From: Martinezella rhizogenes
GTDB taxonomy: Bacteria > Pseudomonadota > Alphaproteobacteria > Rhizobiales > Rhizobiaceae
NCBI GenBank assembly: GCA_013322215.1
Contig: JAAMEZ010000032.1
Span: 186,001-250,000, forward strand
Direction: 5' to 3'
Length of the DNA stretch: 64,000 bases
Under the pieces are notes generated by a model that saw only the letters and a list, made by a program, of their open reading frames with translations, had not been told where the DNA came from and ran no database searches. Below, one piece after another: positions 1-8,409 of this stretch. The first letter of the stretch is position 1; every line of letters starts with the position of its first letter. The position numbers and the translations under genes are program-made.

Positions 1-301
1 GCGCCGTAATGGGACCGATGGTCGTCGCATGCGTGGCGAATTCCAGTTTATGCCAGATCGCCTCGATGCGATCGGCATCCTCGCCGATCAAAAGCGGCAC
101 CAGATGGTCGGAGAGCAGCCGCATGACGGAGGAGCCGCCGGTGCCGATCGTATAGCTATAGCCGGTGCCGACAGCGCCGTCGCTGTCGGTGATGGTGACG
201 ATCGGCGTCTCCTGGCTAACGAAGCTCTGGATCGCATCCGTCCGCTTCACCTTCGGCGGCAGATCGACCATCCGCAATTCAATTTTCTCGATACGGGCCA
301 C
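1..301 (-). CDS. Enolase-superfamily (mandelate racemase/muconate lactonizing) enzyme, N-terminal part only
   Basis: The gene runs off the left edge, so only about the first 100 residues are seen. They show the N-terminal capping fold of mandelate racemase/muconate lactonizing enzymes, including the segment TPIVTITDSDGAVGTGYSY. The start is a GTG at 301, because TAAGGA lies 9 bases upstream and overlaps the stop of the ABC ATPase gene; no ATG fits. The family abstracts a proton next to a carboxylate, as in dehydration or epimerisation of sugar acids. The catalytic residues lie outside the window, so the substrate cannot be named. It is the fifth gene of a leftward ABC-importer operon, so its substrate is probably what the importer brings in (inference). 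Confidence 0.75.
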   Translation of the reverse strand, partial: MARIEKIELRMVDLPPKVKRTDAIQSFVSQETPIVTITDSDGAVGTGYSYTIGTGGSSVMRLLSDHLVPLLIGEDADRIEAIWHKLEFATHATTIGPITA

Positions 302-312
302 GGAGCGATTCC

Positions 313-1410
313 TTAGTTTGCGAGGCTCTTGCCGGTTTCGACGGAGAAGAGATGCGCCTGACTAAGGTCGAAGCTCATCTTCAGCTGTTCGCCGCTCTTC
401 AGCGCGCGCGGATTGAGCATGCGCGTCACCCATTCGCGCCCGGCAAATTCGACGAAGACGAGCGTTTCATTGCCGAGCGGTTCGGTGATGGCGACGGGCA
501 GTGTCAGTTCGTAGACGGCGGATTCCGCGCCCGAACGCAGGCCGTGACCGGTGGGGAAGATGTCGTCGGGCCGGAGACCGAAAGCGACCGTCTCGCCTTC
601 CCTGACCTTGCCGGCAAATTGGCCCGGCAGCGGCAGACGGTCGCCATTCTTGAAGATGAGTTCGCCTGATTTCAGCGTCGCCTCCTCGATGTTCATCGGC
701 GGCGAACCGATGAAGCCGGCGACAAAGCGCGTGGCGGGCCGCTTGAACACTTCGTCCGGTGTGCCGACCTGTTCGATATAACCATCGCGCATGATGACGA
801 TGCGGTCGGCAAGCGTCATGGCCTCGACCTGGTCGTGCGTGACGTAAACCACCGTCGACTGCACCTTGGCATGCAGCTTCTTGATCTCGGTGCGCATCTG
901 TGTGCGCAGCTTGGCGTCGAGGTTCGACAGCGGCTCGTCGAAGAGGAAGACCTCCGGCTGGCGCACGATGGCGCGGCCCATGGCGACGCGCTGACGCTGA
1001 CCGCCGGAAAGCTGCGCCGGGCGCCGATCCATCAGGGCTTCGAGGCTAAGAATGGCGGCAGCCTCGTTCACCCGCTTGTCGATCTCCGCCTGCGGCTGCT
1101 TGGCGATCTTCAGCGAGAAGCCCATGTTCTCGCGCACCGTCATATGCGGATAGAGCGCATAGGACTGGAACACCATCGAGATGTTGCGATCGCGCGGCGG
1201 CAGGTCGTTGACGACGGTATTGCCGATCTCGATCGTGCCGCCGGAGACTTCCTCCAGGCCGGCGATCATACGCAGCGTCGTCGACTTGCCGCAGCCGGAC
1301 GGGCCAACGAGCGCGATGAACTCCTTGTCCGCGATGTCGAGATTGATCCCGTGGACGATTTCCAGCGCACCATAGCGCTTGACGAGTTTTTTAAGGGAAA
1401 CCTGAGCCAT
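313..1410 (-). CDS. ABC importer ATPase, UgpC/MalK-like (CUT1 type)
   Basis: This 365-residue ATPase energises a carbohydrate importer at the inner face of the membrane. The sequence shows Walker A GPSGCGKST at residues 36-44, the signature LSGGQRQRVAMGRAIVR, Walker B VFLFDEPLSNLD and a C-terminal regulatory OB-type extension as in MalK/UgpC. The ATG at 1410 (MAQVSLKK) is chosen over an upstream in-frame extension that would run into the permease gene. It lies 5 bases after the second permease gene and 11 bases before the enolase-family gene, so all are probably one transcript. ATPases of this family can serve several importers, so specificity must be read from the binding protein. Confidence 0.9.
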   Translation of the reverse strand: MAQVSLKKLVKRYGALEIVHGINLDIADKEFIALVGPSGCGKSTTLRMIAGLEEVSGGTIEIGNTVVNDLPPRDRNISMVFQSYALYPHMTVRENMGFSLKIAKQPQAEIDKRVNEAAAILSLEALMDRRPAQLSGGQRQRVAMGRAIVRQPEVFLFDEPLSNLDAKLRTQMRTEIKKLHAKVQSTVVYVTHDQVEAMTLADRIVIMRDGYIEQVGTPDEVFKRPATRFVAGFIGSPPMNIEEATLKSGELIFKNGDRLPLPGQFAGKVREGETVAFGLRPDDIFPTGHGLRSGAESAVYELTLPVAITEPLGNETLVFVEFAGREWVTRMLNPRALKSGEQLKMSFDLSQAHLFSVETGKSLAN

Positions 1411-1415
1411 TGAGA

Positions 1416-2282
1416 TCAACCTTTGACCGCACCGAATGTCAGACCCGACACCAGATGCTTCTGAATGATGAAAGTGAGAGCGAGTGCCGGAATGATCATC
1501 ACGACCGCGAGTGCGCACATGCCGCGCCAGTCGATGGTGAACTCGGCCGTATAATCGAGCAGGCCGACGGGCAGCGTCTTGGAATCGACGGAACGCGTCA
1601 GCTGCGAGGCCAGTGCATATTCATTCCAGCAGGTGAGGAAGGCGAAGATGCCGGCGGATGCGATGCCGGGTCCGGCAAGCGGGAATTCCACCTGCCAGAA
1701 GGCCTGCCAGCGTGTGCAGCCGTCGATCTGCGCGGCTTCGGCAAGATCCTTCGGCACCTGCCGGAAGAAGCCGTCGATCAGCCAGATGGTGAAGGGCACG
1801 TTCAGCGCGACATAGGTGAGGATCAGGCCGAAATGCGTGTCGATGATCCCGAGCCGCGCATAGACCATGAACAGCGGCAATGAGAGCGCCACGCCGGGCA
1901 CGGAGCGCGTCAGCATCAGCCCGAGGAACACGGCCGACTTACCTGCGAAACGGAAGCGGGCGAAGGCATAGCCCCCGGACATGCCGATGACGAGCGCAAT
2001 GGCCGTCGAGGTGATGGAGATGATCAGCGAATTGCGGAAATAGTCCCAAACGGGAATGCCGCCCTGCCCCACGCCGCTGAACATGGCGCGATAAGCTTCC
2101 AGTGACAGCTCCTGCGGGATCCAGACCGCCGGCTTTGCCATGATCTCCACGGTCGGGCGCAGCGAGCTGATAACGATCCAGAAGCCGGGCAGGCAGATGA
2201 TGAGCATCGCGAGGAAAAGGCCGATAAGATAGGCGACTTTCCACAGGCGGCGCTGCAGGCGTTGTTGAGCGTTGCGATCCAT
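1416..2282 (-). CDS. ABC sugar permease, MalG-like subunit
   Basis: A 288-residue inner-membrane permease with about six hydrophobic segments and the EAA loop (EAAQIDGCTRWQAFWQVEFP) that docks on the ATPase. The ATG at 2282 is preferred because GGAG lies 8 bases upstream; a GTG three codons earlier overlaps the stop of the preceding gene and is a less likely start. Only two bases separate it from the partner permease, so translation is probably coupled. It would form the MalFG-type heterodimer with that partner. The transported compound is unknown. Confidence 0.88.
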   Translation of the reverse strand: MDRNAQQRLQRRLWKVAYLIGLFLAMLIICLPGFWIVISSLRPTVEIMAKPAVWIPQELSLEAYRAMFSGVGQGGIPVWDYFRNSLIISITSTAIALVIGMSGGYAFARFRFAGKSAVFLGLMLTRSVPGVALSLPLFMVYARLGIIDTHFGLILTYVALNVPFTIWLIDGFFRQVPKDLAEAAQIDGCTRWQAFWQVEFPLAGPGIASAGIFAFLTCWNEYALASQLTRSVDSKTLPVGLLDYTAEFTIDWRGMCALAVVMIIPALALTFIIQKHLVSGLTFGAVKG

Positions 2283-2284
2283 GA

Positions 2285-3178
2285 TTACCACTCCGCTCCG
2301 ATCTGGGTGCGGGCAAGCGCCAGCTTACGGAAGAAATAGACTGTGAAAGCGATCGACAGGATGATCGAGACATAGGCCATGGCGTTGGCGAGACCCATCT
2401 GCGCATCGGCATAGGCGGTGCGCCCGACCAGCGTCCAGATCAGCTCCGTGCGCCGTGCCGGCCCGCCATCCGTCATGATCTTGACGATGTCGTAGGCGCG
2501 GGCGACGTCGAGCGAACGGATCGTCATGGCGATGAAGGCAAAGGGCATCAGGAACGGCCAAGTGACGTAGCGGAAGGTCTGCCAGCTGGTGCAGCCATCG
2601 ACCTTGGCGGCCTCGACCGGCTCCTGCGGCATGGCGAGCAGGCCTGCGAGAATGAGGATGGCAAAGACCGAAGTCGAAGACCAGACTTCGGCGATCACGA
2701 TGGAGAACAGCGCCAGATTGCCGTCGATCAGCCAGGGTATGGCCGTTTCCGTAATGCCGAGGGATTGCAGGGCATTGTTGATGATGCCGACATTGTCGTT
2801 GAACATGAATTTGAACTGGAAGCCGACGAGGACAGGCGAGAACATCATCGGAAACATCATCAGCGTGCGCAGCACGCGCTTGCCATGCGTCGCCTTGTTG
2901 ACCAGCAAAGCCAGTCCGAGACCAAGCAGCATTTCCAGATTGAGCGCGATCGTCAGCAGCACCACGGTGCGGACGAAAGCGGCCAGAAACACCGGATCCG
3001 TCAGGATGCGCATGTAGTTGCGCAGGCCGATGAAGGTAAAGAGTGTGGCCGGCCTAGTCAGGCGAAATGGCGTGAAGCTGGAATAGAAGGAGAGAAGCAG
3101 CGGAAACAGAACCACCGCCACAAGGACGATGATCGCCGGAAGAAGAAGCAGGACCGGTGGAGATATTCTCTTGAGCAT
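2285..3178 (-). CDS. ABC sugar permease, MalF/UgpA-like subunit
   Basis: A 297-residue inner-membrane permease beginning MLKRISPPVLLLLPAI, with about six hydrophobic segments and an EAA motif (EAAKVDGCTSWQTFRYVTWP). The start at 3178 has an AGGTG ribosome binding site; the longer reading frame upstream has no membrane-protein character and is rejected. It is the first of the two permeases and follows the binding-protein gene after a 185-base gap that carries a strong stem-loop, as is common where the binding protein must be made in excess. Confidence 0.88.
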   Translation of the reverse strand: MLKRISPPVLLLLPAIIVLVAVVLFPLLLSFYSSFTPFRLTRPATLFTFIGLRNYMRILTDPVFLAAFVRTVVLLTIALNLEMLLGLGLALLVNKATHGKRVLRTLMMFPMMFSPVLVGFQFKFMFNDNVGIINNALQSLGITETAIPWLIDGNLALFSIVIAEVWSSTSVFAILILAGLLAMPQEPVEAAKVDGCTSWQTFRYVTWPFLMPFAFIAMTIRSLDVARAYDIVKIMTDGGPARRTELIWTLVGRTAYADAQMGLANAMAYVSIILSIAFTVYFFRKLALARTQIGAEW

Positions 3179-3321
3179 GGTTTGCACCTGTCGGCATTCC
3201 TCGGCAGCGTGGCCCGGACTGCGTGGAATGGATTGCTTGGGACGAGACCCGGCACAAAGCCGGCAGCGCCGATGACGCCTCGCGGTGCCGATCAAAAGCG
3301 ATTCTCGAAGTCAATTTTGGA

Positions 3322-3351
3322 AAGTCCCGCGCTCCTCGAAGCGCGGGACTT
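3322..3351 (-). other. Intercistronic stem-loop between binding-protein and permease genes
   Basis: Twelve-base perfect arms (AAGTCCCGCGCT at 3322-3333 and its complement at 3340-3351) enclose a 6-base loop. No T-run follows on the minus strand, so this looks like an mRNA-stabilising or processing hairpin rather than a full terminator. Confidence 0.7.
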
Positions 3352-3363
3352 CGATTGCATCGC

Positions 3364-4680
3364 TTAGAGCGCGCCGGCATCCTTCAGGACATCGGTTGCC
3401 TTCTGGGCAGCAGCATCAAGCGCCTGTTTGGAAGTCTTGTCGCCGAGAATGGCGGCCTGAAGTTCAGGATAGACGACGTTGGAAATCTCGATCCATTGCG
3501 GCGTGCGCGGAACCGGGAAGGCGTACTTCATCGATTCCTGGAAGGTGCTCAGCACTTCCTTCTTGTAAGGGTCGGAAGCAGCCTGCTGGATATCCCAATC
3601 CCAGACCGCCTTGCGGGTCGGCAGCGTGCCGTTGGCGGCTTCGAGCTTCTGTGAATCGTCGTTGGTCAAGAACCAGACGAGCGAAGCGGCCGCATCCTTG
3701 TGGGCGCAGGATTCGGTGACCGAGAAGCCGTGATGGCCGGACCAGCCGGTGTGCTTGCCGGAGGAACCGACAGGCTGCACGACGACGCCGACATTGCCGG
3801 CGATCTTAGAGGATTTCGGATCGTTGAAATAGGTCGCCCAGCCCGGCCAGTCGAGATCGAGCGCGATCGAGCCGGAAGCAAAACCAGCGCCGAGATCGTC
3901 CCACAGGTAGTTGGTCGTGCCGGCCGGAACGGCCTTGGCCTTGTACATGTTGACGAACCAATCGAGCGCACGCACGCCGGCTTCGGAATTGAAGGCAGGC
4001 TTGCCGTCCTTGTCGAGATATTCGCCGCCTTCGGCAACCAGCATTTCATAGAAGCGGCCGTTGATGGCCTCTTCCTTGCCGGGGAACTGCGTGCCGAAGA
4101 AATTCGGCGGGTTCGAGAAGAAGATCGCCTGGTCGGAGACTTCCTTCCAGGTCTTCGGCGGCGCCAGATCGTAGCCATATTTCGCCTTGAACGCCGTCTT
4201 CTTGGCCTCATCATTATAGAGGCTCTTCTGATAGTAGAGCGCCGAAACGTCGAACTGAGCGCGCGGCAGCATGATCAGACGGCCATCGATGGTCGAGGCC
4301 TGAATTGTGGAATCGACGAACTGGGCGATTTCTTCCTTGGGCAGCAGCTTCGAAAGATCGGTGTAGAGGTCAGGATATTGCGGCGCGAAGGACGAATGGT
4401 TCGAACCGACGCACCAGGAGATGCTACCCGAGGCCATGTCCGACTTGATTTCCTTGTCGAGCTCGAAGTGGTTCTTCTTCGACAGAATGTTGACCTTGGC
4501 GCCGGTTTCCTTCTCCCACTCGGCAATGCGCGCGTAAAGCGGCTCATATTGCTGACCGCCGATGAGCTTGGCGTCGATCGTCACACCCGGAAATTTGCCC
4601 GGCAGATCGGCGGCGAAAACCGCTGTGCCGGCAAGCAATGCCATCGTGCCGGCAACAAGACCGGCCCTCCAATTCCTCAT
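3364..4680 (-). CDS. Extracellular solute-binding protein of a sugar-type ABC importer
   Basis: A 438-residue periplasmic binding protein of the large carbohydrate family (COG1653 type). Residues 1-24 form a Sec signal peptide ending AVFA, with mature sequence from ADLPGKFPG. The start ATG at 4680 has GGGAGGAAG upstream. The body carries the N-terminal lobe feature of the family (EPLYARIAEWEKETGAKVN) and aromatic residues typical of sugar binding. It is the first gene of the leftward operon (binding protein, two permeases, ATPase, enolase-family enzyme) and diverges from an IclR regulator. The ligand cannot be read from sequence; the enzyme neighbours suggest a sugar acid, lactone or related compound (inference). 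Confidence 0.88.
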   Translation of the reverse strand: MRNWRAGLVAGTMALLAGTAVFAADLPGKFPGVTIDAKLIGGQQYEPLYARIAEWEKETGAKVNILSKKNHFELDKEIKSDMASGSISWCVGSNHSSFAPQYPDLYTDLSKLLPKEEIAQFVDSTIQASTIDGRLIMLPRAQFDVSALYYQKSLYNDEAKKTAFKAKYGYDLAPPKTWKEVSDQAIFFSNPPNFFGTQFPGKEEAINGRFYEMLVAEGGEYLDKDGKPAFNSEAGVRALDWFVNMYKAKAVPAGTTNYLWDDLGAGFASGSIALDLDWPGWATYFNDPKSSKIAGNVGVVVQPVGSSGKHTGWSGHHGFSVTESCAHKDAAASLVWFLTNDDSQKLEAANGTLPTRKAVWDWDIQQAASDPYKKEVLSTFQESMKYAFPVPRTPQWIEISNVVYPELQAAILGDKTSKQALDAAAQKATDVLKDAGAL

Positions 4681-4765
4681 CGAACTTCCTCCCTTAAGCT
4701 CGGACCCCTTGTCCGATTGCCCTCTAGACCCAAATATGGATCAATGATTTATAAGTAAACATCTT

Positions 4766-4835
4766 ATTCATTGGCCGTCAAGCCGTGATCGCGCGCTTGT
4801 AAAATGCCTTCATTCATATATGAATGATGATTCAT
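4766..4835. promoter_or_regulatory. Repeated ATTCAT sites with a 16-bp perfect palindrome between the divergent operons
   Basis: The region between the binding-protein and IclR genes holds CATTCATATATGAATG at 4811-4826, a perfect palindrome. Two more ATTCAT half-sites lie at 4766-4771 and 4830-4835. Spacing and position fit an operator for the adjacent IclR regulator, controlling both directions. Assignment to IclR is inference. Confidence 0.5.
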
Positions 4836-4859
4836 ATTTCTTCGCACGGGGACTTGTTG

Positions 4860-5651
4860 ATGAGCATAGAAGACGACAGTGATCGCTACCGCGCACCGGC
4901 GCTGGACAAGGGGCTCGACATTTTGGAGCTGCTGGCGACGATCGATGGCGGCCTGACGCAGGCCGAAATCGCCAAGGCGCTCAACAAGAGCCCCAACGAA
5001 TTCTATCGCATGCTCGATCGCCTGGTGCGACGCGGCTATGTGCAGCGACAGGACGGCGACCGCTTCTATCTGACGCTGAAGCTCTTCGGCCTCGCGCATT
5101 ATCATGCGCCGGTTCGCCGCCTCGTCTCCTTCGCCACGCCGCTGATGCGCGAATTCTCCAACCGCGCCGAGCAGGCGTGCCATCTGGCGATCTACGACCG
5201 CGGCTCGGTCGTCGTCATCGCCCAGCAGGATTCACCGACCTATTGGGGCATTTCCATCCGCGTCGGCGCGCAGATCAATCTCTACAATACCGGCTCCGGC
5301 CACATTCTCCTGGCATTCAAGGATGCCAAGCAGCGCCAGATGATGATCAACGAGCAGAGACGTCAGGAGCAAGACCCGGAAGAACCGCCCGCCGATCTCG
5401 AAGAGAAGCTCTCGGCCATCCGCGAAAAGGGCTTCGAAACCATGAGCAGCCTGCAGACGAGCGGCGTCCACAATATCTCCGCGCCCGTGCTGGCGATGGA
5501 CGGCAATGCGCTGGCGGCGCTGACCTGCCCCTATATCGAGCCTGTGAACTCGAAGGCACCGACGCGCGAACAGGTGGTCGAATATGTAAGGGAAGCGGCC
5601 AAGGAGATCTCCGAAACGGTGGCCGGCACGGTCGATAAAGCCGAGCTATAA
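4860..5651 (+). CDS. IclR-family transcriptional regulator
   Basis: A 263-residue regulator with an N-terminal winged helix (residues about 10-75, GLTQAEIAKALNKSPNEFYRMLDRL as helix-turn-helix) and a C-terminal IclR effector domain, including GSGHILLAF and the late segment ISAPVLAMDG. Start ATG at 4860 (MSIEDDSDRY) has GGGGA upstream; an in-frame ATG at 4824 is possible but lies inside the palindrome. It diverges from the ABC operon and is followed by three catabolic genes on its own strand, so it most likely senses the pathway substrate and controls both operons. Direction of control (activation or repression) cannot be told. Confidence 0.88.
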   Translation: MSIEDDSDRYRAPALDKGLDILELLATIDGGLTQAEIAKALNKSPNEFYRMLDRLVRRGYVQRQDGDRFYLTLKLFGLAHYHAPVRRLVSFATPLMREFSNRAEQACHLAIYDRGSVVVIAQQDSPTYWGISIRVGAQINLYNTGSGHILLAFKDAKQRQMMINEQRRQEQDPEEPPADLEEKLSAIREKGFETMSSLQTSGVHNISAPVLAMDGNALAALTCPYIEPVNSKAPTREQVVEYVREAAKEISETVAGTVDKAEL

Positions 5652-5653
5652 TT

Positions 5654-5673
5654 TTTATTTGAATAAACTATTC
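5654..5673. promoter_or_regulatory. Overlapping AT-rich inverted repeats before the amidohydrolase gene
   Basis: Just after the IclR stop lie TTTATT-TG-AATAAA (5654-5667) and GAATA-AAC-TATTC (5661-5673), overlapping. They could be a second operator or an intercistronic element; the evidence is position and symmetry only. Confidence 0.3.
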
Positions 5674-5716
5674 TTATGTGAGTATATGTTGGGCAAGCAG
5701 GTATGGGAGGAACACC

Positions 5717-6553
5717 ATGCTTTTCGACAGCCATCTGCACATCGTCGACCGGAAAAAGCTCGCCTATCCCTGGCTGGCCGACGCCGGCGCACTCAATCGC
5801 GACAGCCTCTACGAAGACTATGCACGCGAAGCCAAGCGTCTTGGGATCACCGATACGCTTCACATGGAAGTCGATGTCACCGAAGACGATATCGAGCGGG
5901 AAACCGAATACGTCAAAGGCTTGAGCCACGAACCCGGCAACCTGCTGAGAGGTGCCATCGCCGCCTGCCGTCCTGAAAGCACAAGTTTTCCCGCCTATCT
6001 CGAGCGCGTGCTTGCCGATCCCTTCGTTAAAGGTTTCCGACGGGTGCTGCATGTCGTGCCTGACGATGTCTCTGAAGGCGCGCTGTTTCGCGAGAACCTG
6101 AAGCGGCTCGCCGATACCCGCCTCACCTTCGATCTCTGCGTCCTGCCGCACCAAATATCCAAGGCAATCGCACTCGCCGACCTCAATCCCAACGTCCGCT
6201 TCATCCTTGACCATTGCGGCGTGCCGGCCGTGAAGGACGGCTTGAGCGAAAGCTGGTCGGCGGGGATCAAGGAGGTTGCGAAGCGGCCCAATGTCATCGT
6301 GAAGATTTCTGGCGTCGTCGCCTATGCGGACCCGGACAGCTGGTCGCCGGAAACGCTGCGTCCCTTCGTCGAACATTGCATCGCAAGCTTCGGCTGGGAT
6401 CGCGTCATCTGGGGCAGCGACTGGCCGGTCTGCACGCTCGGCGGCAATCTCTCCACCTGGGTCGCCGCCACTCATGCGCTGATGCAGGGCGTAAGCGCTG
6501 ACGAACGCAACAGCTTCTATCACCTCAATGCCAAGCGCCTCTGGTCTCTCTGA
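5717..6553 (+). CDS. Amidohydrolase-2 family metal-dependent hydrolase (lactonase-like)
   Basis: A 278-residue TIM-barrel hydrolase. The metal motif DSHLHI (His6, His8) starts the protein, a central DHCG segment supplies another ligand, and WGSDWPV near the C-terminus carries the catalytic Asp. This pattern is that of COG3618 enzymes, which include lactonases for sugar lactones and muconolactones. The ATG at 5717 is fixed by GGAGG 6 bases upstream; the upstream in-frame extension lacks family similarity. It is the first of three tightly spaced catabolic genes. Hydrolysis of a lactone derived from the imported compound is a reasonable guess, not shown. Confidence 0.82.
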   Translation: MLFDSHLHIVDRKKLAYPWLADAGALNRDSLYEDYAREAKRLGITDTLHMEVDVTEDDIERETEYVKGLSHEPGNLLRGAIAACRPESTSFPAYLERVLADPFVKGFRRVLHVVPDDVSEGALFRENLKRLADTRLTFDLCVLPHQISKAIALADLNPNVRFILDHCGVPAVKDGLSESWSAGIKEVAKRPNVIVKISGVVAYADPDSWSPETLRPFVEHCIASFGWDRVIWGSDWPVCTLGGNLSTWVAATHALMQGVSADERNSFYHLNAKRLWSL

Positions 6554-6584
6554 AACCGGAGGTTTTCCATCGAAAGTGAATGCC

Positions 6585-7130
6585 ATGACCGCCACCGTCG
6601 GCGTATCCAGCACCCATCCGAAAACCATGCCGGCCGATCACGCCGAGATCCCGGTCTGGAACGCCGAAAACTGGTTCTATGAGGACTTCGAAGTCGGCCA
6701 CAAGATCCGCTCGCTGCGTCGCACGATTTCCGAAGGTGAATCCCAGCAGTTCAACGCGCTGGTGCTCGACATGCATCCTTATGTCAGCGACCAGATCTTT
6801 GCCGAAACCGAAGGGCTGTTCGGCAAGCGGCTGGTTGCCGGCGCCTTCGTCTTTTCCGCCGGCCTCGGGCTTGTCGCCACCAATTGCGTCAACGCCTTCT
6901 CCTATGGCTACGACAAGCTGCGCTTCATCAAGCCGACCTTTATCGGCGACACCATCTACACCATCCGCACCAATCTGGATAAGCAGCCGAAATATGCCGA
7001 GCTTGGCCTGATCCGCTCGTCTTATGAAGTCTTCAAGGGCGACGGCGAATTGGTGCTCTATTGCGAGCATATCCAGACGGTGCGCTACAAGAACGGCCGG
7101 CCGGCGGATGCGCCGCCGCTGAAAGTCTGA
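6585..7130 (+). CDS. MaoC-like hot-dog protein with altered hydratase motif
   Basis: A 181-residue protein with the MaoC hot-dog fold (residues about 30-175). Members hydrate or dehydrate acyl-CoA thioesters. The usual catalytic motif is Asp-x4-His; here the aligned stretch is LDMHPYVSD (Asp62, Val67), so the expected His is Val, although His64 lies nearby. Start ATG at 6585 follows the amidohydrolase stop by 31 bases. The CoA-transferase gene begins one base after its stop, so the pair probably acts in succession on one CoA-linked acid. The changed motif means either a shifted active site or a different reaction. Confidence 0.78.
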   Translation: MTATVGVSSTHPKTMPADHAEIPVWNAENWFYEDFEVGHKIRSLRRTISEGESQQFNALVLDMHPYVSDQIFAETEGLFGKRLVAGAFVFSAGLGLVATNCVNAFSYGYDKLRFIKPTFIGDTIYTIRTNLDKQPKYAELGLIRSSYEVFKGDGELVLYCEHIQTVRYKNGRPADAPPLKV

Positions 7131-7131
7131 C

Positions 7132-8289
7132 ATGACCAAAGATAACGAAGAGGGCCTGCTCTCCGGCATTATCGTGCTGGATATGAGCCAGTTTCTTGCC
7201 GGCCCGATGGCCGCCCTGCGCCTCGGCGACCTTGGCGCGCGCGTCATCAAGATCGAGCGGCCTGACGGCGGCGATCTCTGCCGCCGGCTCTATCTCAGCG
7301 ATACCGAGATCGGTGGCGATTCCACGCTCTTTCACGCCATCAATCGCGGCAAGGAGAGCTTTGCCCTCAACATGAAGGATGCGAGCGATCTACAGGAACT
7401 GCGCACGCTGATCGCCAAGGCCGACGTCATCATCCAGAATTTTCGCCCCGGCGTCATCGAACGGCTTGGCCTCGACTACACCTCCGTTGCCGCGATCAAC
7501 CCGCGCATCGTCTATGGCAGCATTACCGGATACGGCCCCGATAACGAATGGCGCCAATTCCCCGGGCAGGATCTGCTGGCCCAGGCCCGCTCCGGCGTCA
7601 TGTGGCTGAACGGCGAGGCCGATGACGGGCCTGTGCCCTTCGGGCTTGCCGTCGCCGACATGCTGGCCGGCAATCTCCTCGTCCAGGCAATCCTGGCCGG
7701 GCTCGTACGGCGCAGCGTGACCGGGCACGGCGTGCATGTGGAAACGAGCCTGCTGGAAGCGATGGTCGATTTCCAGTTCGAGGTGCTGACCACGCACCTG
7801 AATGACGGCGGCCGCCTGCCGCAGAAATCCGCCGTGCGCAATGCCCACGCCTATCTCGCCGCCCCCTACGGCGTCTATCGCTGCGCCGATGGCTGGCTGG
7901 CGCTGGCGATGATGCCGTTGGAAAAACTCGCACCGCTGCTCGACCTGCCGGCACTCGTCAACTACACGCCTGATGACGCCTTCCAGCGTCGCGACGAAAT
8001 CAAGACCATGATCGCGAGCCGGCTGCGGGAGAAAACCGTTCGCGAATGGCTCGCCATCCTCGAGCCCGCCGATATCTGGGCGGCCGAGGTACTGGATTGG
8101 CCGAAACTGCTACAGAGTGCTGCCTTCCGTAAGCTCGACATGCTGCAGACGGTGACACGCGACGACGGCACCTCCGTGCGCACGACGGCAAGCCCGATCC
8201 GAGTGAATGGCATCCGTGCGAGGAATGGGATAGCGGCGCCGACCATCGGTGGGCAGTCGGAGAAGGTCAGGGCGGAGTTTCTGACGTAG
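7132..8289 (+). CDS. CaiB/BaiF (class III) CoA-transferase
   Basis: A 385-residue class III CoA-transferase. Visible family features are the N-terminal Rossmann segment (VLDMSQFLAGPMAALRLGDLGA), FRPG before a conserved helix, ITGYG, and the catalytic aspartate in PGQDLLAQ (Asp147). Such enzymes move CoA between carboxylic acids through an aspartyl-CoA anhydride. The start overlaps the end of the MaoC gene (TGAcATG), pointing to translational coupling. Activation of the pathway acid as a CoA ester, with the MaoC protein acting on it, is the simplest reading (inference). Confidence 0.88.
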   Translation: MTKDNEEGLLSGIIVLDMSQFLAGPMAALRLGDLGARVIKIERPDGGDLCRRLYLSDTEIGGDSTLFHAINRGKESFALNMKDASDLQELRTLIAKADVIIQNFRPGVIERLGLDYTSVAAINPRIVYGSITGYGPDNEWRQFPGQDLLAQARSGVMWLNGEADDGPVPFGLAVADMLAGNLLVQAILAGLVRRSVTGHGVHVETSLLEAMVDFQFEVLTTHLNDGGRLPQKSAVRNAHAYLAAPYGVYRCADGWLALAMMPLEKLAPLLDLPALVNYTPDDAFQRRDEIKTMIASRLREKTVREWLAILEPADIWAAEVLDWPKLLQSAAFRKLDMLQTVTRDDGTSVRTTASPIRVNGIRARNGIAAPTIGGQSEKVRAEFLT

Positions 8290-8333
8290 GTTTCCCCCTC
8301 TGGCGGCAAACTCAAAGTCTCCACCTATCACCC

Positions 8334-8367
8334 AAAACAAAAAGGGCGCCGCATCCCTGCGACACCC
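8334..8367 (-). terminator. Rho-independent terminator of tal
   Basis: On the minus strand GGGTGTCGCA pairs with TGCGGCGCCC (two G-U pairs) around a GGGA loop and is followed by TTTTTGTTTT. It lies 43 bases after the tal stop and also separates tal from the converging CoA-transferase gene. Confidence 0.8.
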
Positions 8368-8409
8368 CTCTCAAATCATAACTCCCCAAAGAGAGAGCCA
8401 ATCTCACCT

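Noticed and set aside
3700..4758. 352-codon plus-strand frame opposite the binding-protein gene
   Set aside because: Shadow of a gene with a clear signal peptide and ribosome binding site on the minus strand.
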